A stretch of 64,000 bases of DNA from Pseudomonas khavaziana (GCF_019145205.1 NZ_JAHSTT010000011.1:1-64000); one strand, 5' to 3'; shown: positions 50,902 through 60,679, counted from the stretch's first letter. A program made the numbers and translations. Notes: a model not told the origin generated them from the letters alone.

Positions 50902-51891
50902 TTAACGCCGACCGAGCAGGCCGACCCACTGCACCAGCAGCGCTTCGAGCAACAGCACGCGGTTGAGGTTGGCCTTGCCGAGTACCTTCTGGCGCTGGGC
51001 AAGAATCCAGTCCTGGATGTTCAGCACTTTGTCCTGGGCACTTTTCTGCGCCAGGTATTGCACGACCTTGCGCATATCCGCCAGGCCCAGGCCGTTTTCA
51101 TCCTGGGTCAGCTGGTAGCGCAGGATCAGGCTGGACCAGTCGCAGAACCAGTCGAACAACAGCAACAGGGGGATATCCTTCCAGGCGCCTTCGGCCAGTT
51201 GCGTGGCGGACAGTTCCTGCTTGAGCAGCTTCTTCACGCCATCCACGACCAACCCCCGCTGCTCACGCACGCCTTGGGCCTGCAGCTTGACTGCCGCCAA
51301 GGGCGAACCGGCCGCCAGGGTCAGCAATTCGACGCGCTCTTCTGCGGTGCATTCCGGCAATGCCTGCGCCAGCCATTGCAGGCTCATGGCCTCGCTCGGC
51401 AATGGGCAGGCCTGCTGCACGCAGCGGCTGCGAATAGTCGGCAACAAACGGCTGGACTGGTGGCTCACCAGCAGCAGCACGGTATCGCCGGAGGGTTCTT
51501 CGAGGCTTTTGAGCAAGGCGTTGGCCGCGTTGATGTTCATCGCCTCGACCGGCTCGATCAGCACCACTTTGCGCCCGCCCATCTGCGCGGTCTGCACCAC
51601 GAAGCTGACCAGATCACGCACCTGGTCGACCTTGATCGCCTTGTCCGCTTCCTCGGGTTCCAGCACATAGTTGTCCGGGTGACTGCCAGCCTTGAGCAGC
51701 AGGCAGGATTTGCACTCTCCGCACGCCTGCAGATTGACCGGACGCTGGCACAACAGGCTGGCCATCAGGCGCTCGGCGAGGTGGCGTTTACCGATGCCCA
51801 CCGGCCCATGCAGCAAATAGGCATGGGCGTGCTGGGCGCGCCCGGCCAATTGCTGCCAGAGGCTGTCCTGCCATGGGTAGGACTCAGCCAC
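50902..51891 (-). CDS. holB: DNA polymerase III subunit delta'
   Basis: A 329-residue clamp-loader subunit. The P-loop-like region GPVGIGKRHLAERL near residue 28 and the zinc module CGECKSC near residue 55 precede PVEAMNINAANALLKSLEEPSGDTVLLLVSHQ, which includes the SRC-type loop IRSRC. The start is the GTG at 51891, which overlaps the tmk stop by 8 bp; the longer frame would be nonsense. It joins the replisome clamp loader. Confidence 0.94.
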   Translation of the reverse strand: MAESYPWQDSLWQQLAGRAQHAHAYLLHGPVGIGKRHLAERLMASLLCQRPVNLQACGECKSCLLLKAGSHPDNYVLEPEEADKAIKVDQVRDLVSFVVQTAQMGGRKVVLIEPVEAMNINAANALLKSLEEPSGDTVLLLVSHQSSRLLPTIRSRCVQQACPLPSEAMSLQWLAQALPECTAEERVELLTLAAGSPLAAVKLQAQGVREQRGLVVDGVKKLLKQELSATQLAEGAWKDIPLLLLFDWFCDWSSLILRYQLTQDENGLGLADMRKVVQYLAQKSAQDKVLNIQDWILAQRQKVLGKANLNRVLLLEALLVQWVGLLGRR

Positions 51892-52516
51892 GGGTGCGCT
51901 CCAACAGTGTCGGCAACAGTGCGTCGATGGCCTGTTGCACCCGGGCCAGCGGCTGGGCGGCATCCAGCAGGTGATAACGTGCAGGCTCAGCCTTGGCACG
52001 TTGCAGGAATGCGCTGCGTACAGCGTCGAAAAATGCCTGCCCTTCCAACTCGAAACGATCCAGGCGCCCCCGGGCGCTGGCGCGAGCCATGCCCACTTCC
52101 ACCGGCAGGTCGAACAGCAGGGTCAGATCGGGGCGCACATCCCCCTGCACGAAGGTTTCCAGGGTAGCGATGCGTTCCAGGCACAAGCCTCGGCCACCGC
52201 CCTGGTAGGCGTAGGTGGAATCGGTGAAACGATCGCAGATCACCACGGCACCGCGTGCCAGGGCCGGTAGGATCACTTCGGCCAGGTGCTGGGCACGGGC
52301 GGCAAATACCAGCAGCAGCTCGGTGTCCGGGTTCATCTGCTCGTCACCCGGGGCCAACAGGACGTCGCGAATCCGCTCGGCCAGTGGCGTACCACCCGGT
52401 TCACGGGTCAGCACCACTTCGATGCCCTGGGCACGCAGGCACTCGGCCAGGTAGTCACGGTTCGTGCTTTTGCCGGCGCCTTCCGGGCCTTCCAGGGTAA
52501 TAAACAAGCCAGTCAC
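51884..52516 (-). CDS. tmk: Thymidylate kinase
   Basis: A 210-residue nucleotide kinase. The P-loop is GPEGAGKSTN near residue 10, TREPGGTPLAERIR is near residue 36, and DRFTDSTYAYQGGGRGL is the DRF/LID region near residue 94. It phosphorylates dTMP to dTDP. Between mltG and holB, all on the minus strand. Confidence 0.97.
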   Translation of the reverse strand: MTGLFITLEGPEGAGKSTNRDYLAECLRAQGIEVVLTREPGGTPLAERIRDVLLAPGDEQMNPDTELLLVFAARAQHLAEVILPALARGAVVICDRFTDSTYAYQGGGRGLCLERIATLETFVQGDVRPDLTLLFDLPVEVGMARASARGRLDRFELEGQAFFDAVRSAFLQRAKAEPARYHLLDAAQPLARVQQAIDALLPTLLERTRG

Positions 52517-52535
52517 GGGCAGTCCTTAGTCAGAG

Positions 52536-53657
52536 TCATTGCGGGCTTTGCGGCACGATGGTGTCCGGCGCGGGCTCGATCGGTGCGTCGCCGGGCGGGG
52601 CTGCGTCGTCCAGTGGTTTCACCACCGGCGCCGGGCTGGAGCGGTAGTCGGCACGCCGCTTAAGCTGGAACTCGCGCACGGCGGCATTATGCGCATCCAG
52701 GTTATCCGAGAAAATATGGCTGCCATCGCCACGGGCGACGAAATACAGGCTACTGCCTGGCGCCGGGTTCAGCGCCGCGTGAATGGCCTCGCGACCGACC
52801 ATGGCGATGGGTGTCGGCGGGAGGCCGGCGATCATATAGGTATTGTAAGGGTTGGCTTCCTTGAGGTGGGCGCGGGTCAACTTGCCGTTGTAGCGCTCAC
52901 CCAGGCCGTAGATCACAGTCGGGTCGGTCTGCAGCAACATGCCGATCTTCATGCGACGCACAAACACACCGGCGATCTGCCCACGCTCTTGCGGTACACC
53001 GGTCTCCTTCTCCACCAGGGACGCCATGATCAGCGCCTGGTAAGGGTCAGTGTACGGCGCATCGGCGGCACGCTTGCTCCACTCCTGGGCGAGGACATCG
53101 TCCAGGCGGTCGTAGGCTTTTTTCAGGAATTCGACATCGGTCATGCCGCGCACGAAGCGATAAGTGTCGGGGAAGAAACGCCCCTCGGGGAATACACCCG
53201 GGTGGCCGAGCTTTTCCATTACTTCACTGTCAGTCAGCCCTGGAAGGGTCTGCACGATCTTTTCGTGCTTGGCCAAGGCCATGCGTACCTGGCGGAAATT
53301 CCAGCCCTCCACCAGCGTCAGGCTGTACTGCACCACTTCGCCACGCTGCCACAAGCCAATCAGCCCCTCGGCGGTAAGACCGGGATTCATGCGGTATTCG
53401 CCGCTGTGCAGTGGCTGGCCTTCGAGATTGAAGCGCCAGTACAGGCGCAGCCAGAAGGCATCGTCGAGCACACCGTCAGCTTCCAGTCGATTGAAGGTGC
53501 CCGTAGGGGTAGCGCCAGCCGGGACGTCGAGCAACTGCTCCTGGGACAGCTTCAAGGGCTGCTTGAGGGCAGAGTCGAGCTTCCAGGCCGAAAAGCCCAC
53601 GAGCAACGCCGCCGAGACCAGGCTGATCTGTAGCAGTAAAACCAGTTTTCGTATCAA
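52536..53657 (-). CDS. mltG: Endolytic transglycosylase MltG
   Basis: A 373-residue inner-membrane lytic transglycosylase. One N-terminal membrane helix (LVLLLQISLVSAALLVGF) is followed by a LysM-like region and the YceG catalytic domain with LIMASLVEKETGVPQERGQIAGVFVRRM and LQTDPTVIYGLG, including the catalytic Glu. I use the TTG at 53657, which follows the pabC stop; a longer frame upstream is inside pabC. It cleaves nascent glycan strands to set their length. Confidence 0.92.
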   Translation of the reverse strand: MIRKLVLLLQISLVSAALLVGFSAWKLDSALKQPLKLSQEQLLDVPAGATPTGTFNRLEADGVLDDAFWLRLYWRFNLEGQPLHSGEYRMNPGLTAEGLIGLWQRGEVVQYSLTLVEGWNFRQVRMALAKHEKIVQTLPGLTDSEVMEKLGHPGVFPEGRFFPDTYRFVRGMTDVEFLKKAYDRLDDVLAQEWSKRAADAPYTDPYQALIMASLVEKETGVPQERGQIAGVFVRRMKIGMLLQTDPTVIYGLGERYNGKLTRAHLKEANPYNTYMIAGLPPTPIAMVGREAIHAALNPAPGSSLYFVARGDGSHIFSDNLDAHNAAVREFQLKRRADYRSSPAPVVKPLDDAAPPGDAPIEPAPDTIVPQSPQ

Positions 53658-53658
53658 C

Positions 53659-54474
53659 TCAAATATCCAATAGCGCGCGAACAATACCCTGCAGTTTACG
53701 GGTGAGTGGCCCAACCGACCAGCTCATCGCAGCGCATCCGCGCACCGGCCAAATGCCATATACGCTGTTGCAGACAAAGACTTCATCGGCTTGTCGCAAC
53801 TGCTCGACACTGACGTCGGCCACGGCTACCGGGATGCCCAGCGCTTGAGCCTGGGCCAGCAGCTCGGCGCGCATCACGCCGGCCACGCCACAACGGCTCA
53901 GGTCAGAGGTTAGTAACAAACCGTTGCGCACCAGAAACAGGTTGCTGAACACGCCTTCGATAACCCGACCGGACATATCCAGCATCAGGCCTTCGGCATG
54001 ATCGGCATCTTGCCACTCTGCGCGTGCGAGCACTTGCTCCAGACGATTGAGGTGCTTGAGACCGGCCAGCAACGGCTGTTCGGCCAAGCGGGTCGCGCAC
54101 GGAAACAGGCGGATGCCTTCGACACCATGGGCGGGGGGATAAGTCGCGGGCGCACTGCCCTGCAAGATACGGCGCACCGGAGCGCCAGGATTGAGACCAT
54201 AGCCGCGCAGGCTATCGCCACGGGTAAGGATCAACTTGAGGATACCGTCGCCGAGGGCGACGGCATAGGCCAGCACTTCGCTGCGAATCAACCCGTGATC
54301 GGCAACCAAGGCCAAACGCCTGCAGCCCTCATTCAGGCGCTGCAGGTGACGGTCGAGCAACAGCGGCTGCCCGGCCTTGACGGCGATGGTCTCGAACAAG
54401 CCATCGCCATACGCCAGGCCGCGATCTTTCAGGGGCACGGAGTCCGCTGGTTGACCGTCGACCCAGCTGTGCAT
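53659..54474 (-). CDS. pabC: Aminodeoxychorismate lyase
   Basis: A 271-residue class IV PLP enzyme. DRGLAYGDGLFETI near residue 18 and the PLP Lys in GLKHLNRLEQVLARAEW near residue 145 are typical. It converts 4-amino-4-deoxychorismate to p-aminobenzoate for folate. The ATG at 54474 overlaps the fabF stop by one base (TGATG), so it is coupled to fabF. Confidence 0.94.
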   Translation of the reverse strand: MHSWVDGQPADSVPLKDRGLAYGDGLFETIAVKAGQPLLLDRHLQRLNEGCRRLALVADHGLIRSEVLAYAVALGDGILKLILTRGDSLRGYGLNPGAPVRRILQGSAPATYPPAHGVEGIRLFPCATRLAEQPLLAGLKHLNRLEQVLARAEWQDADHAEGLMLDMSGRVIEGVFSNLFLVRNGLLLTSDLSRCGVAGVMRAELLAQAQALGIPVAVADVSVEQLRQADEVFVCNSVYGIWPVRGCAAMSWSVGPLTRKLQGIVRALLDI

Positions 54475-55718
54475 CACTCGGCGAACCGGCGGAACACCAG
54501 GGACCCGTTGGTGCCACCGAAACCGAACGAGTTGGAAATCGCCACGTCGATCGGCATCGGTTGCGCTTCGTGAGGCACGAAGTTCAGGTCGCAGCCTTCG
54601 TCCGGTTCGTCCAGGTTGATGGTCGGCGGAGCGACCTGATCCTTGATCGCCATCACGCTGAAGATCGCCTCCACCGCGCCTGCCGCGCCCAACAGGTGGC
54701 CGGTCATGGACTTGGTGGAACTGACCGCCAACTTGTAGGCGTGCTCGCCGAACACCGACTTGATGGCCTCGGCTTCCGCCAGGTCGCCGGTCGGCGTCGA
54801 AGTACCATGAGCGTTGATGTACTGCACCTGGTTGGGGTTGACCTTCGCATCGCGCAGGGCGTTGGTGATGCAACGCGCAGCACCGGCACCGTCGGACGGT
54901 GGCGAGGTCATGTGGTAGGCGTCGCCGCTCATGCCAAAGCCGATCAGCTCCGCGTAGATGGTGGCGCCACGCGCCTTGGCGTGCTCCAACTCTTCGAGTA
55001 CCAGGGCACCGGCACCGTCAGCCAGTACGAAGCCGTCGCGGCCCTTGTCCCATGGACGGCTGGCGCGAGTCGGTTCGTCATTGCGGGTCGACAGCGCACG
55101 GGACGCGCCGAAGCCGCCCATGCCCAGGCCGCAGGCGGCCATTTCGGCGCCACCGGCGATCATCACGTCCGCCTCGTCGTAGGCGATATTACGCGCCGCC
55201 ATGCCGATGCAGTGAGTACCGGTGGTGCACGCCGTCGCAATGGCGTAATTAGGCCCCTGTGCCCCCAGGTGGATGGACAGGAAGCCGGAAATCATATTGA
55301 TGATCGAGCCCGGTACGAAGAACGGTGAAATTCGACGAGGGCCGGAATCGTGCAGCGTGCGGCTGGTTTCTTCAATATTGGTCAAGCCGCCAATACCCGA
55401 GCCCATGGCCACGCCGATACGCTCACGGTTGGCGTCGGTGACTTCCAGGCCGGCATTCCGCACTGCCTGAAAACCGGCGGCCAGGCCGTATTGAATGAAC
55501 AGGTCGAGCTTGCGGGACTCTTTGATCGAGAGGTATTGCTCGACATTGAAACCCTTTACCGAGCCGCCAAAACGGGTGGAATAGGCAGAAAGGTCCGTGT
55601 GTTCGATCAGACCAATACCACTGCGGCCAGCCAGAATGCCCTGCCAACTGCTTGGCACATCCGTGCCCAGTGGCGACAACATACCCATACCGGTGACTAC
55701 GACGCGTCTACGCGACAC
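54474..55718 (-). CDS. fabF: Beta-ketoacyl-ACP synthase II
   Basis: A 414-residue condensing enzyme. The catalytic Cys is in ATACTTGTHCIG near residue 164, the His residues are in NAHGTSTPTGD and GHLLGAAG, and Lys is in SSTKSMTGHLLG. It elongates acyl-ACP in type II fatty acid synthesis. It follows acpP, from which it is separated by a terminator-like hairpin. Confidence 0.97.
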   Translation of the reverse strand: MSRRRVVVTGMGMLSPLGTDVPSSWQGILAGRSGIGLIEHTDLSAYSTRFGGSVKGFNVEQYLSIKESRKLDLFIQYGLAAGFQAVRNAGLEVTDANRERIGVAMGSGIGGLTNIEETSRTLHDSGPRRISPFFVPGSIINMISGFLSIHLGAQGPNYAIATACTTGTHCIGMAARNIAYDEADVMIAGGAEMAACGLGMGGFGASRALSTRNDEPTRASRPWDKGRDGFVLADGAGALVLEELEHAKARGATIYAELIGFGMSGDAYHMTSPPSDGAGAARCITNALRDAKVNPNQVQYINAHGTSTPTGDLAEAEAIKSVFGEHAYKLAVSSTKSMTGHLLGAAGAVEAIFSVMAIKDQVAPPTINLDEPDEGCDLNFVPHEAQPMPIDVAISNSFGFGGTNGSLVFRRFAE

Positions 55719-55782
55719 AGCACTCTCCTTTTTCTAATGACGACACTTCGCTTCGCAGCTTGCTTTTCATCACCGCTTAAAG

Positions 55783-55817
55783 AAAAAACCGCACGCCGTT
55801 ACAGCAGTGCGGTTTTT
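55783..55817 (-). terminator. Intrinsic terminator between acpP and fabF
   Basis: On the minus strand AAAAACCGCAC pairs with GTGCGGTTTTTT around a loop of about 13 bases with a T run. It lies between acpP and fabF, and should reduce fabF expression relative to acpP. Confidence 0.85.
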
Positions 55818-55846
55818 CCCTGACAGCAAGCGACGACTACAAACTA

Positions 55847-56083
55847 TTACGCCTGGTGGCTAGTAACGTAGTCGATGGCAGCTTGAACAGTAGTGATTTT
55901 TTCAGCTTCTTCGTCCGGGATTTCGGTCTCGAATTCCTCTTCCAGAGCCATCACCAGCTCAACGGTGTCAAGGGAATCGGCACCCAGGTCTTCTACGAAG
56001 GAAGCAGTGTTGACCACTTCTTCTTCCTTAACGCCCAGTTGCTCGGCGACGATTTTCTTGACGCGCTCTTCGATGGTGCTCAT
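55847..56083 (-). CDS. acpP: Acyl carrier protein
   Basis: A 78-residue acidic four-helix protein. The phosphopantetheine attachment Ser is in GADSLDTVELVMALEE near residue 37. Full length and sequence match AcpP. It carries acyl chains in fatty acid synthesis and is highly expressed. The 191 bp up to fabG show no gene. Confidence 0.98.
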   Translation of the reverse strand: MSTIEERVKKIVAEQLGVKEEEVVNTASFVEDLGADSLDTVELVMALEEEFETEIPDEEAEKITTVQAAIDYVTSHQA

Positions 56084-56274
56084 ACCTTGTTTAACTCCTA
56101 ATGGACAAATTCAGGCAGCTGGCCAGTGGGTAAGTGTATAGAAAGCCATTTCAGCTTTTCAACTGAAAGCTTCACCCTGTACCCCGCCGACCATCTGCCT
56201 ATAAATTAAGTTGCAGCTTTATAACGGATTTTAGACAGCTCGTATGACATTTTTTTGAAGCGATCCGTCACAAT

Positions 56275-57018
56275 TTAACTCATGTACATCCCGCCGTTCA
56301 CCGGGATTGTAGCCCCAGTCACGTATGCCGCACCGTCGGATGCCAGGAAAGTGACCACATTCGCGATCTCTTGGGCCTGGCCCAGACGGCCCAGCGGAAT
56401 CTGCGTCAGCAAGGCTTCACGCTGTGCTTCCGGCAGTTCGCGGGTCATATCGGTGTCGATGAACCCTGGGGCCACCGAGTTGACCGTAATCGACCGCGAG
56501 CCGACTTCACGCGCCAGTGCACGGCTGAAACCTTCCAGGCCGGCCTTGGCGGAGGCATAGTTTACTTGGCCTGCGTTGCCCATGGCACCCACTACGGAGC
56601 CAATATTGATAATTCGGCCCCAACGCGCCTTGGTCATGCCGCGCAAAACGCCCTTGGACAGGCGAAACAGACTGTTCAGGTTGGTATCGACCACGTCGTA
56701 CCACTCGTCGTCTTTCATGCGCATCATCAGGTTGTCACGGGTGATGCCGGCGTTGTTCACCAGAATTGCCGGCGCGCCGAACTGTGCGGTGATCTGGGCC
56801 AATACGGCAGCCACGGACTCATCGCTGGTCACATTCAGCTCAAGGCCGGTGCCCTGCACGCCATTTTCCTTCAAGGTCGCGGCGATACGCTCGGCGCCCG
56901 AGGCGGAAGTGGCGGTGCCGATCACAACGGCGCCCTGACGGCCCAGTTCCAGGGCGATCGCCTGGCCAATGCCACGGCTTGCGCCAGTAACCAGTGCAAC
57001 TTTACCTTGCAGACTCAT
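56275..57018 (-). CDS. fabG: 3-oxoacyl-ACP reductase
   Basis: A 247-residue SDR. The cofactor loop is VTGASRGIGQAI near residue 9, NNAGITRDNLMMRM is near residue 88, and the catalytic Tyr-x3-Lys is in NYASAKAGLEG near residue 153. It reduces 3-ketoacyl-ACP with NADPH. It lies between fabD and acpP. Confidence 0.97.
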   Translation of the reverse strand: MSLQGKVALVTGASRGIGQAIALELGRQGAVVIGTATSASGAERIAATLKENGVQGTGLELNVTSDESVAAVLAQITAQFGAPAILVNNAGITRDNLMMRMKDDEWYDVVDTNLNSLFRLSKGVLRGMTKARWGRIINIGSVVGAMGNAGQVNYASAKAGLEGFSRALAREVGSRSITVNSVAPGFIDTDMTRELPEAQREALLTQIPLGRLGQAQEIANVVTFLASDGAAYVTGATIPVNGGMYMS

Positions 57019-57042
57019 GCAGGCTTCTCCTAATTTCGCAAT

Positions 57043-57981
57043 TCAGGCCAGTGCCGCGCGGGCGGCAGCGAAGGCTTCAGGGGTGTTGAGGTTGGCGGTC
57101 GACACACCGTCGGCGCAACGCTTGTTCAGGCCCGCCAGGACTTTGCCCGGGCCGCACTCGACCAGTTCGGTAGCGCCGTTGGCGGCCAGGGTCTGGACCG
57201 ATTCAACCCAGCGCACTGGCTTGTAGAGTTGCTCCAGCAGGTCGCGCTTGAGGGTCTCAAGGTCGGGTGCAACCGCGGCACTGACGTTTTGCACCAACGG
57301 GATCTGGGGCGCCTGCCAGTCGATGGCCGCGATGGACTCGGCAAAACGCTCGGCAGCCGGGCGCATCAGCGCACAGTGGGACGGCACGCTCACCGGCAAT
57401 GGCAGCGCACGCTTGGCACCAAGGGCCTTGCAGCCTTCGATGGCACGCTCCACAGCCGCCTTGGCGCCAGCGATCACCACCTGGCCTGGGGAGTTGAAGT
57501 TCACCGCGCTGACCACCTCGCCCTGGGCCGCTTCGGCGCAGGCAGCAATCACGTCAGCATCTTCCAGGCCAAGGATAGCAGCCATGCCGCCCTGCCCGGC
57601 CGGTACGGCCTCCTGCATCAACTGGCCACGACGCTCCACCAGCTTGACCGCTTCACCGAGGGTGAGGCTGCCTGCTGCAACCAGAGCACTGTATTCGCCC
57701 AGGCTGTGACCGGCGACGAATGCCGGACGCGCGCCGCCTTCGGCCAGCCACAAGCGCCACAGGGCGATCGAAGCGGTCAGGATGGCCGGCTGGGTTTTAT
57801 CGGTTTGGTTGAGCAGCTCTTGCGGCCCTTGCTGGGTCAGCGCCCACAGGTCGTAACCCAGGGCGTCGGAAGCTTCCTTGAAGGTATCCAGGATCAGCGG
57901 ATATTGCGCGCCCAACTCGGCCAACATGCCGAGGGACTGCGAACCCTGCCCTGGAAAGACGAATGCGAGGGATGTAGACAT
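57043..57981 (-). CDS. fabD: Malonyl CoA-ACP transacylase
   Basis: A 312-residue acyltransferase. FVFPGQGSQSLGML starts the fold at residue 7, the catalytic Ser is in GHSLGEYSALVAAG near residue 92, and the conserved His is in SVPSHCALM near residue 203. The ATG at 57981 gives this standard start. It loads malonyl groups onto ACP. Confidence 0.97.
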   Translation of the reverse strand: MSTSLAFVFPGQGSQSLGMLAELGAQYPLILDTFKEASDALGYDLWALTQQGPQELLNQTDKTQPAILTASIALWRLWLAEGGARPAFVAGHSLGEYSALVAAGSLTLGEAVKLVERRGQLMQEAVPAGQGGMAAILGLEDADVIAACAEAAQGEVVSAVNFNSPGQVVIAGAKAAVERAIEGCKALGAKRALPLPVSVPSHCALMRPAAERFAESIAAIDWQAPQIPLVQNVSAAVAPDLETLKRDLLEQLYKPVRWVESVQTLAANGATELVECGPGKVLAGLNKRCADGVSTANLNTPEAFAAARAALA

Positions 57982-58120
57982 GTAACAAGCCCCTAAATGA
58001 TCGGGTCGTCGAAAATAGTCGCTCCCGATCTTAAAATGAATGGAGGGAGCACCGAAACTGACAGATTGGATGGTCAATTGAACTGGCCGGTCACATTTAA
58101 GCACTCCCGGGCCAATTCGC

Positions 58121-59131
58121 CTAAGGCAACAGATCCTCAAGACGGCCGTGCAAGCGTTGCGGCAGGTTTTCCTGGATCTCGATCAAGGCCCGCGCAATTG
58201 CGCTTTGGAAGCCCTCGACACCTGCCGAGCCATGGCTTTTCACCACAATGCCCTGCAATCCCAGGAAGCTCGCGCCATTATGCCGAGCCGGCGCCAGATC
58301 AGCCTGCAGGCGGCGCATCAACGGCAACGCCAAGGCACCCACCATGCGCGACGCCAGGTTGCGCTTGAACAATGTCTCGATACGCGAGGCAATCATGGTC
58401 GCCAGGCCTTCGCTGGACTTAAGCAGTATGTTGCCGACAAAACCGTCACACACCACCACATCGGCCTCGCCACGGTACAAGCCGTCACCTTCGACAAAGC
58501 CGATATAGTTCAAGCCCCGCGCACTTTGCAACAAGGTGGCGGCAAGCTTGACCTGCTGATTGCCCTTGATGTCCTCGGTGCCGATATTCAGCAGGGCCAC
58601 CCGCGGACGGGCCACGCCCAGCGCTTCGGCGGCCACTGAGCCCATCACGGCAAACTGCAACAAGTGCTCGGCACTGCAATCGACATTGGCGCCCAGGTCC
58701 AGCAGTTGGCAATAGCCTTTCTGCGTCGGGATCGCCGCGACCATCGCCGGCCGGTCAATACCGGGCAAGGTTTTGAGCACATGCCGCGACAAGGCCATCA
58801 ACGCCCCGGTATTGCCGGCACTGACACAGGCTTGCGCCTTACCATCACGCAGCAGCTCCAGAGCCACTCGCATTGAAGAATCGGGTTTGCCGCGCAGGGC
58901 GGCCGCCGGCTTTTCATCCATGCTGATGGTTTCACTGGCCGGCGTAATCGTCAGGCGCGCGCGATCCACCGCCGGATGGCTGGCAATCAGTTCTTCAAGA
59001 AGAGAGGGTTGACCGACGAGGGTCAGGTGCAGCGAGGGCGTTGCAGACAGGCTGGCAATGCAGGCCTGAACAATGCTGCGGGGACCGAAGTCCCCGCCCA
59101 TTGCGTCAATCGCGATGACTTGAGCAGACAA
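58121..59131 (-). CDS. plsX: Phosphate acyltransferase PlsX
   Basis: A 336-residue enzyme beginning VIAIDAMGGDFGPRSIV; the phosphate-contact segments SAGNTGALMA near residue 102 and DGFVGNILLKSSEG near residue 226 are clear. It makes acyl-phosphate from acyl-ACP as the first acyl donor for phospholipid synthesis. It follows rpmF by 4 bp. Confidence 0.97.
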   Translation of the reverse strand: MSAQVIAIDAMGGDFGPRSIVQACIASLSATPSLHLTLVGQPSLLEELIASHPAVDRARLTITPASETISMDEKPAAALRGKPDSSMRVALELLRDGKAQACVSAGNTGALMALSRHVLKTLPGIDRPAMVAAIPTQKGYCQLLDLGANVDCSAEHLLQFAVMGSVAAEALGVARPRVALLNIGTEDIKGNQQVKLAATLLQSARGLNYIGFVEGDGLYRGEADVVVCDGFVGNILLKSSEGLATMIASRIETLFKRNLASRMVGALALPLMRRLQADLAPARHNGASFLGLQGIVVKSHGSAGVEGFQSAIARALIEIQENLPQRLHGRLEDLLP

Positions 59132-59135
59132 GTGA

Positions 59136-59318
59136 TTACTCGTCAGCGCCCTTGTCGATCACTTTACGGCCACGGTATACGCCTTCTGGCGATACGTGGT
59201 GACGCAGGTGAACTTCACCAGTGGTCTTTTCCACAGACAGGGTGCTAGCCTCGAGAGCGTCGTGCGAACGGCGCATGTCACGGGCGGAGCGGGATTTTTT
59301 GTTCTGCTGAACAGCCAT
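59136..59318 (-). CDS. rpmF: 50S ribosomal protein L32
   Basis: A 60-residue basic protein starting [20 protein letters not shown], full-length L32. In the zinc-binding positions this protein lacks Cys, as is normal for the Cys-free L32 form. It sits between yceD and plsX. Confidence 0.97.
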
Positions 59319-59331
59319 AATTGATTAACTC

Positions 59332-59862
59332 CTAAACGTTTGGGTCACGCTTTAACTGCGCCAATACACTGAACGGGTTGGACCGCGTTACCTCGTCCTC
59401 GCTCGGCTCGGCCTCGTCATCGAGACCCTCCGGCTGCTGGCATTCTTCCGGATGATGAGCAGGCACAATGGGCAAGGCGAGCAGAAGCTCCTCCTCGATC
59501 AGTGCATGCAGATCCAATGGATCTTCGCCCAGTTCCAGCACGTCATAACCTTTCGGCAACGACTGGGTATTCGCACCCTCTTTCACCACAGCATAACTGC
59601 ATTCGCTGTGGATCGGCAGGGTGACCAGCTCAAGACAACGCTGGCAAACCATTTTGACTTCGGTGTCGATAATGCTGTGGATTACCACAGACTTACGTTC
59701 ATCTCGTTCAAAAACGAATTTAGCCTGCACCGTACCGACAGTGTCGGAAAGCGGGTCGCAGAGTCTCTCCAAATCGGCCAGCAGCACTTCACCTTGAAGG
59801 GTGGTGCCACGATCAGCCAATTTGCGCGGGTCAACGTGAGGTGGAATCGGGTCATTCAACAT
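59332..59862 (-). CDS. YceD family protein (DUF177)
   Basis: A 176-residue protein with the Cys pair CQRCLELV near residue 87 and the conserved acidic end (EVTRSNPFSVLAQLKRD). DUF177 proteins take part in 23S rRNA handling and ribosome assembly in plants and bacteria. The ATG at 59862 is preferred over one eight codons upstream. First gene of the rpmF-plsX-fab row. Confidence 0.93.
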   Translation of the reverse strand: MLNDPIPPHVDPRKLADRGTTLQGEVLLADLERLCDPLSDTVGTVQAKFVFERDERKSVVIHSIIDTEVKMVCQRCLELVTLPIHSECSYAVVKEGANTQSLPKGYDVLELGEDPLDLHALIEEELLLALPIVPAHHPEECQQPEGLDDEAEPSEDEVTRSNPFSVLAQLKRDPNV

Positions 59863-59967
59863 AGGCGCAGCATTATAGGGATGCACCCGGCCATGTCAAA
59901 GGAAATTCAGCCCTGTGCGTCAGCCGGTCACGTCGCTAGAATCGGCGACTGCCTTGAGGAGACGTAT

Positions 59968-60546
59968 ATGCTGCCTTTATTACTCGCGTCCAGCTCGGTT
60001 TATCGCCGGGAATTACTGAGCCGCCTGCACCTGCCATTCACCTGCAGCTCACCGGATATCGACGAAAGCCACCACATGGATGAATCGGCCACCGAGCTGG
60101 TCAAGCGCCTGGCCGAACAAAAGGCCCGCGCCCTTGCCGCCAGCCATCCAGGGCATTTGATCATAGGCTCCGATCAGGTGGCAGCACTGGAAGGCCGGAT
60201 CATCGGCAAACCCCACACCTTTGAAAACGCCCGCGAGCAATTGTTGGCGGCCAGTGGCAAACGGGTGATCTTTCTTACCGGGTTGGCAGTGCTTAACAGT
60301 GAGACGGGGCGCTGCCAGGTCGACTGCGTACCTTTTACCGTGCACATGCGCGAGTTGGATGCAGAGCGTATTGAGCGCTACCTGCGGATCGAGCAACCCT
60401 ACGACTGCGCGGGCAGCTTCAAAGCCGAGGGGCTGGGCGTGAGCCTGTTCCAAAGCACCGAAGGGCGGGATGCGACCAGCCTTGTCGGCCTGCCGCTGAT
60501 TCGACTGGTGGATATGCTGCTCGCTGAAGGCGTGCAAATCCCCTGA
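59968..60546 (+). CDS. Maf-type nucleoside triphosphate pyrophosphatase
   Basis: A 192-residue Maf-family protein. LLASSSVYRRELLSRL near residue 5 and SDQVA near residue 68 are typical. The pattern is that of YceF-type Maf enzymes that hydrolyse 7-methyl-GTP. The ATG at 59968 has GAGGAG upstream; the long upstream frame is antisense to yceD. Divergent from yceD. Confidence 0.92.
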   Translation: MLPLLLASSSVYRRELLSRLHLPFTCSSPDIDESHHMDESATELVKRLAEQKARALAASHPGHLIIGSDQVAALEGRIIGKPHTFENAREQLLAASGKRVIFLTGLAVLNSETGRCQVDCVPFTVHMRELDAERIERYLRIEQPYDCAGSFKAEGLGVSLFQSTEGRDATSLVGLPLIRLVDMLLAEGVQIP

Positions 60547-60562
60547 GAACACCATAAAAACA

Positions 60563-60654
60563 AATGTGGGAGGGGGCTTGCCCCCGATAGCGGTGGACCA
60601 GCCAAGTTATCTATGGCTGACACACCGCGATCGGGGGCAAGCCCCCTCCCACAT
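60563..60654. repeat. Family A REPIN
   Basis: ATGTGGGAGGGGGCTTGCCC and GGGCAAGCCCCCTCCCACAT frame about 40 bp between the convergent maf and sppA genes. Confidence 0.93.
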
Positions 60655-60679
60655 TTTGATCTACAGCTGGCTTGAGATA

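Noticed and set aside
1814..60654. Repeated short palindromes considered as a CRISPR array
   Set aside because: The copies are dispersed kilobases apart as inverted pairs without regular spacers, so they are REPINs.
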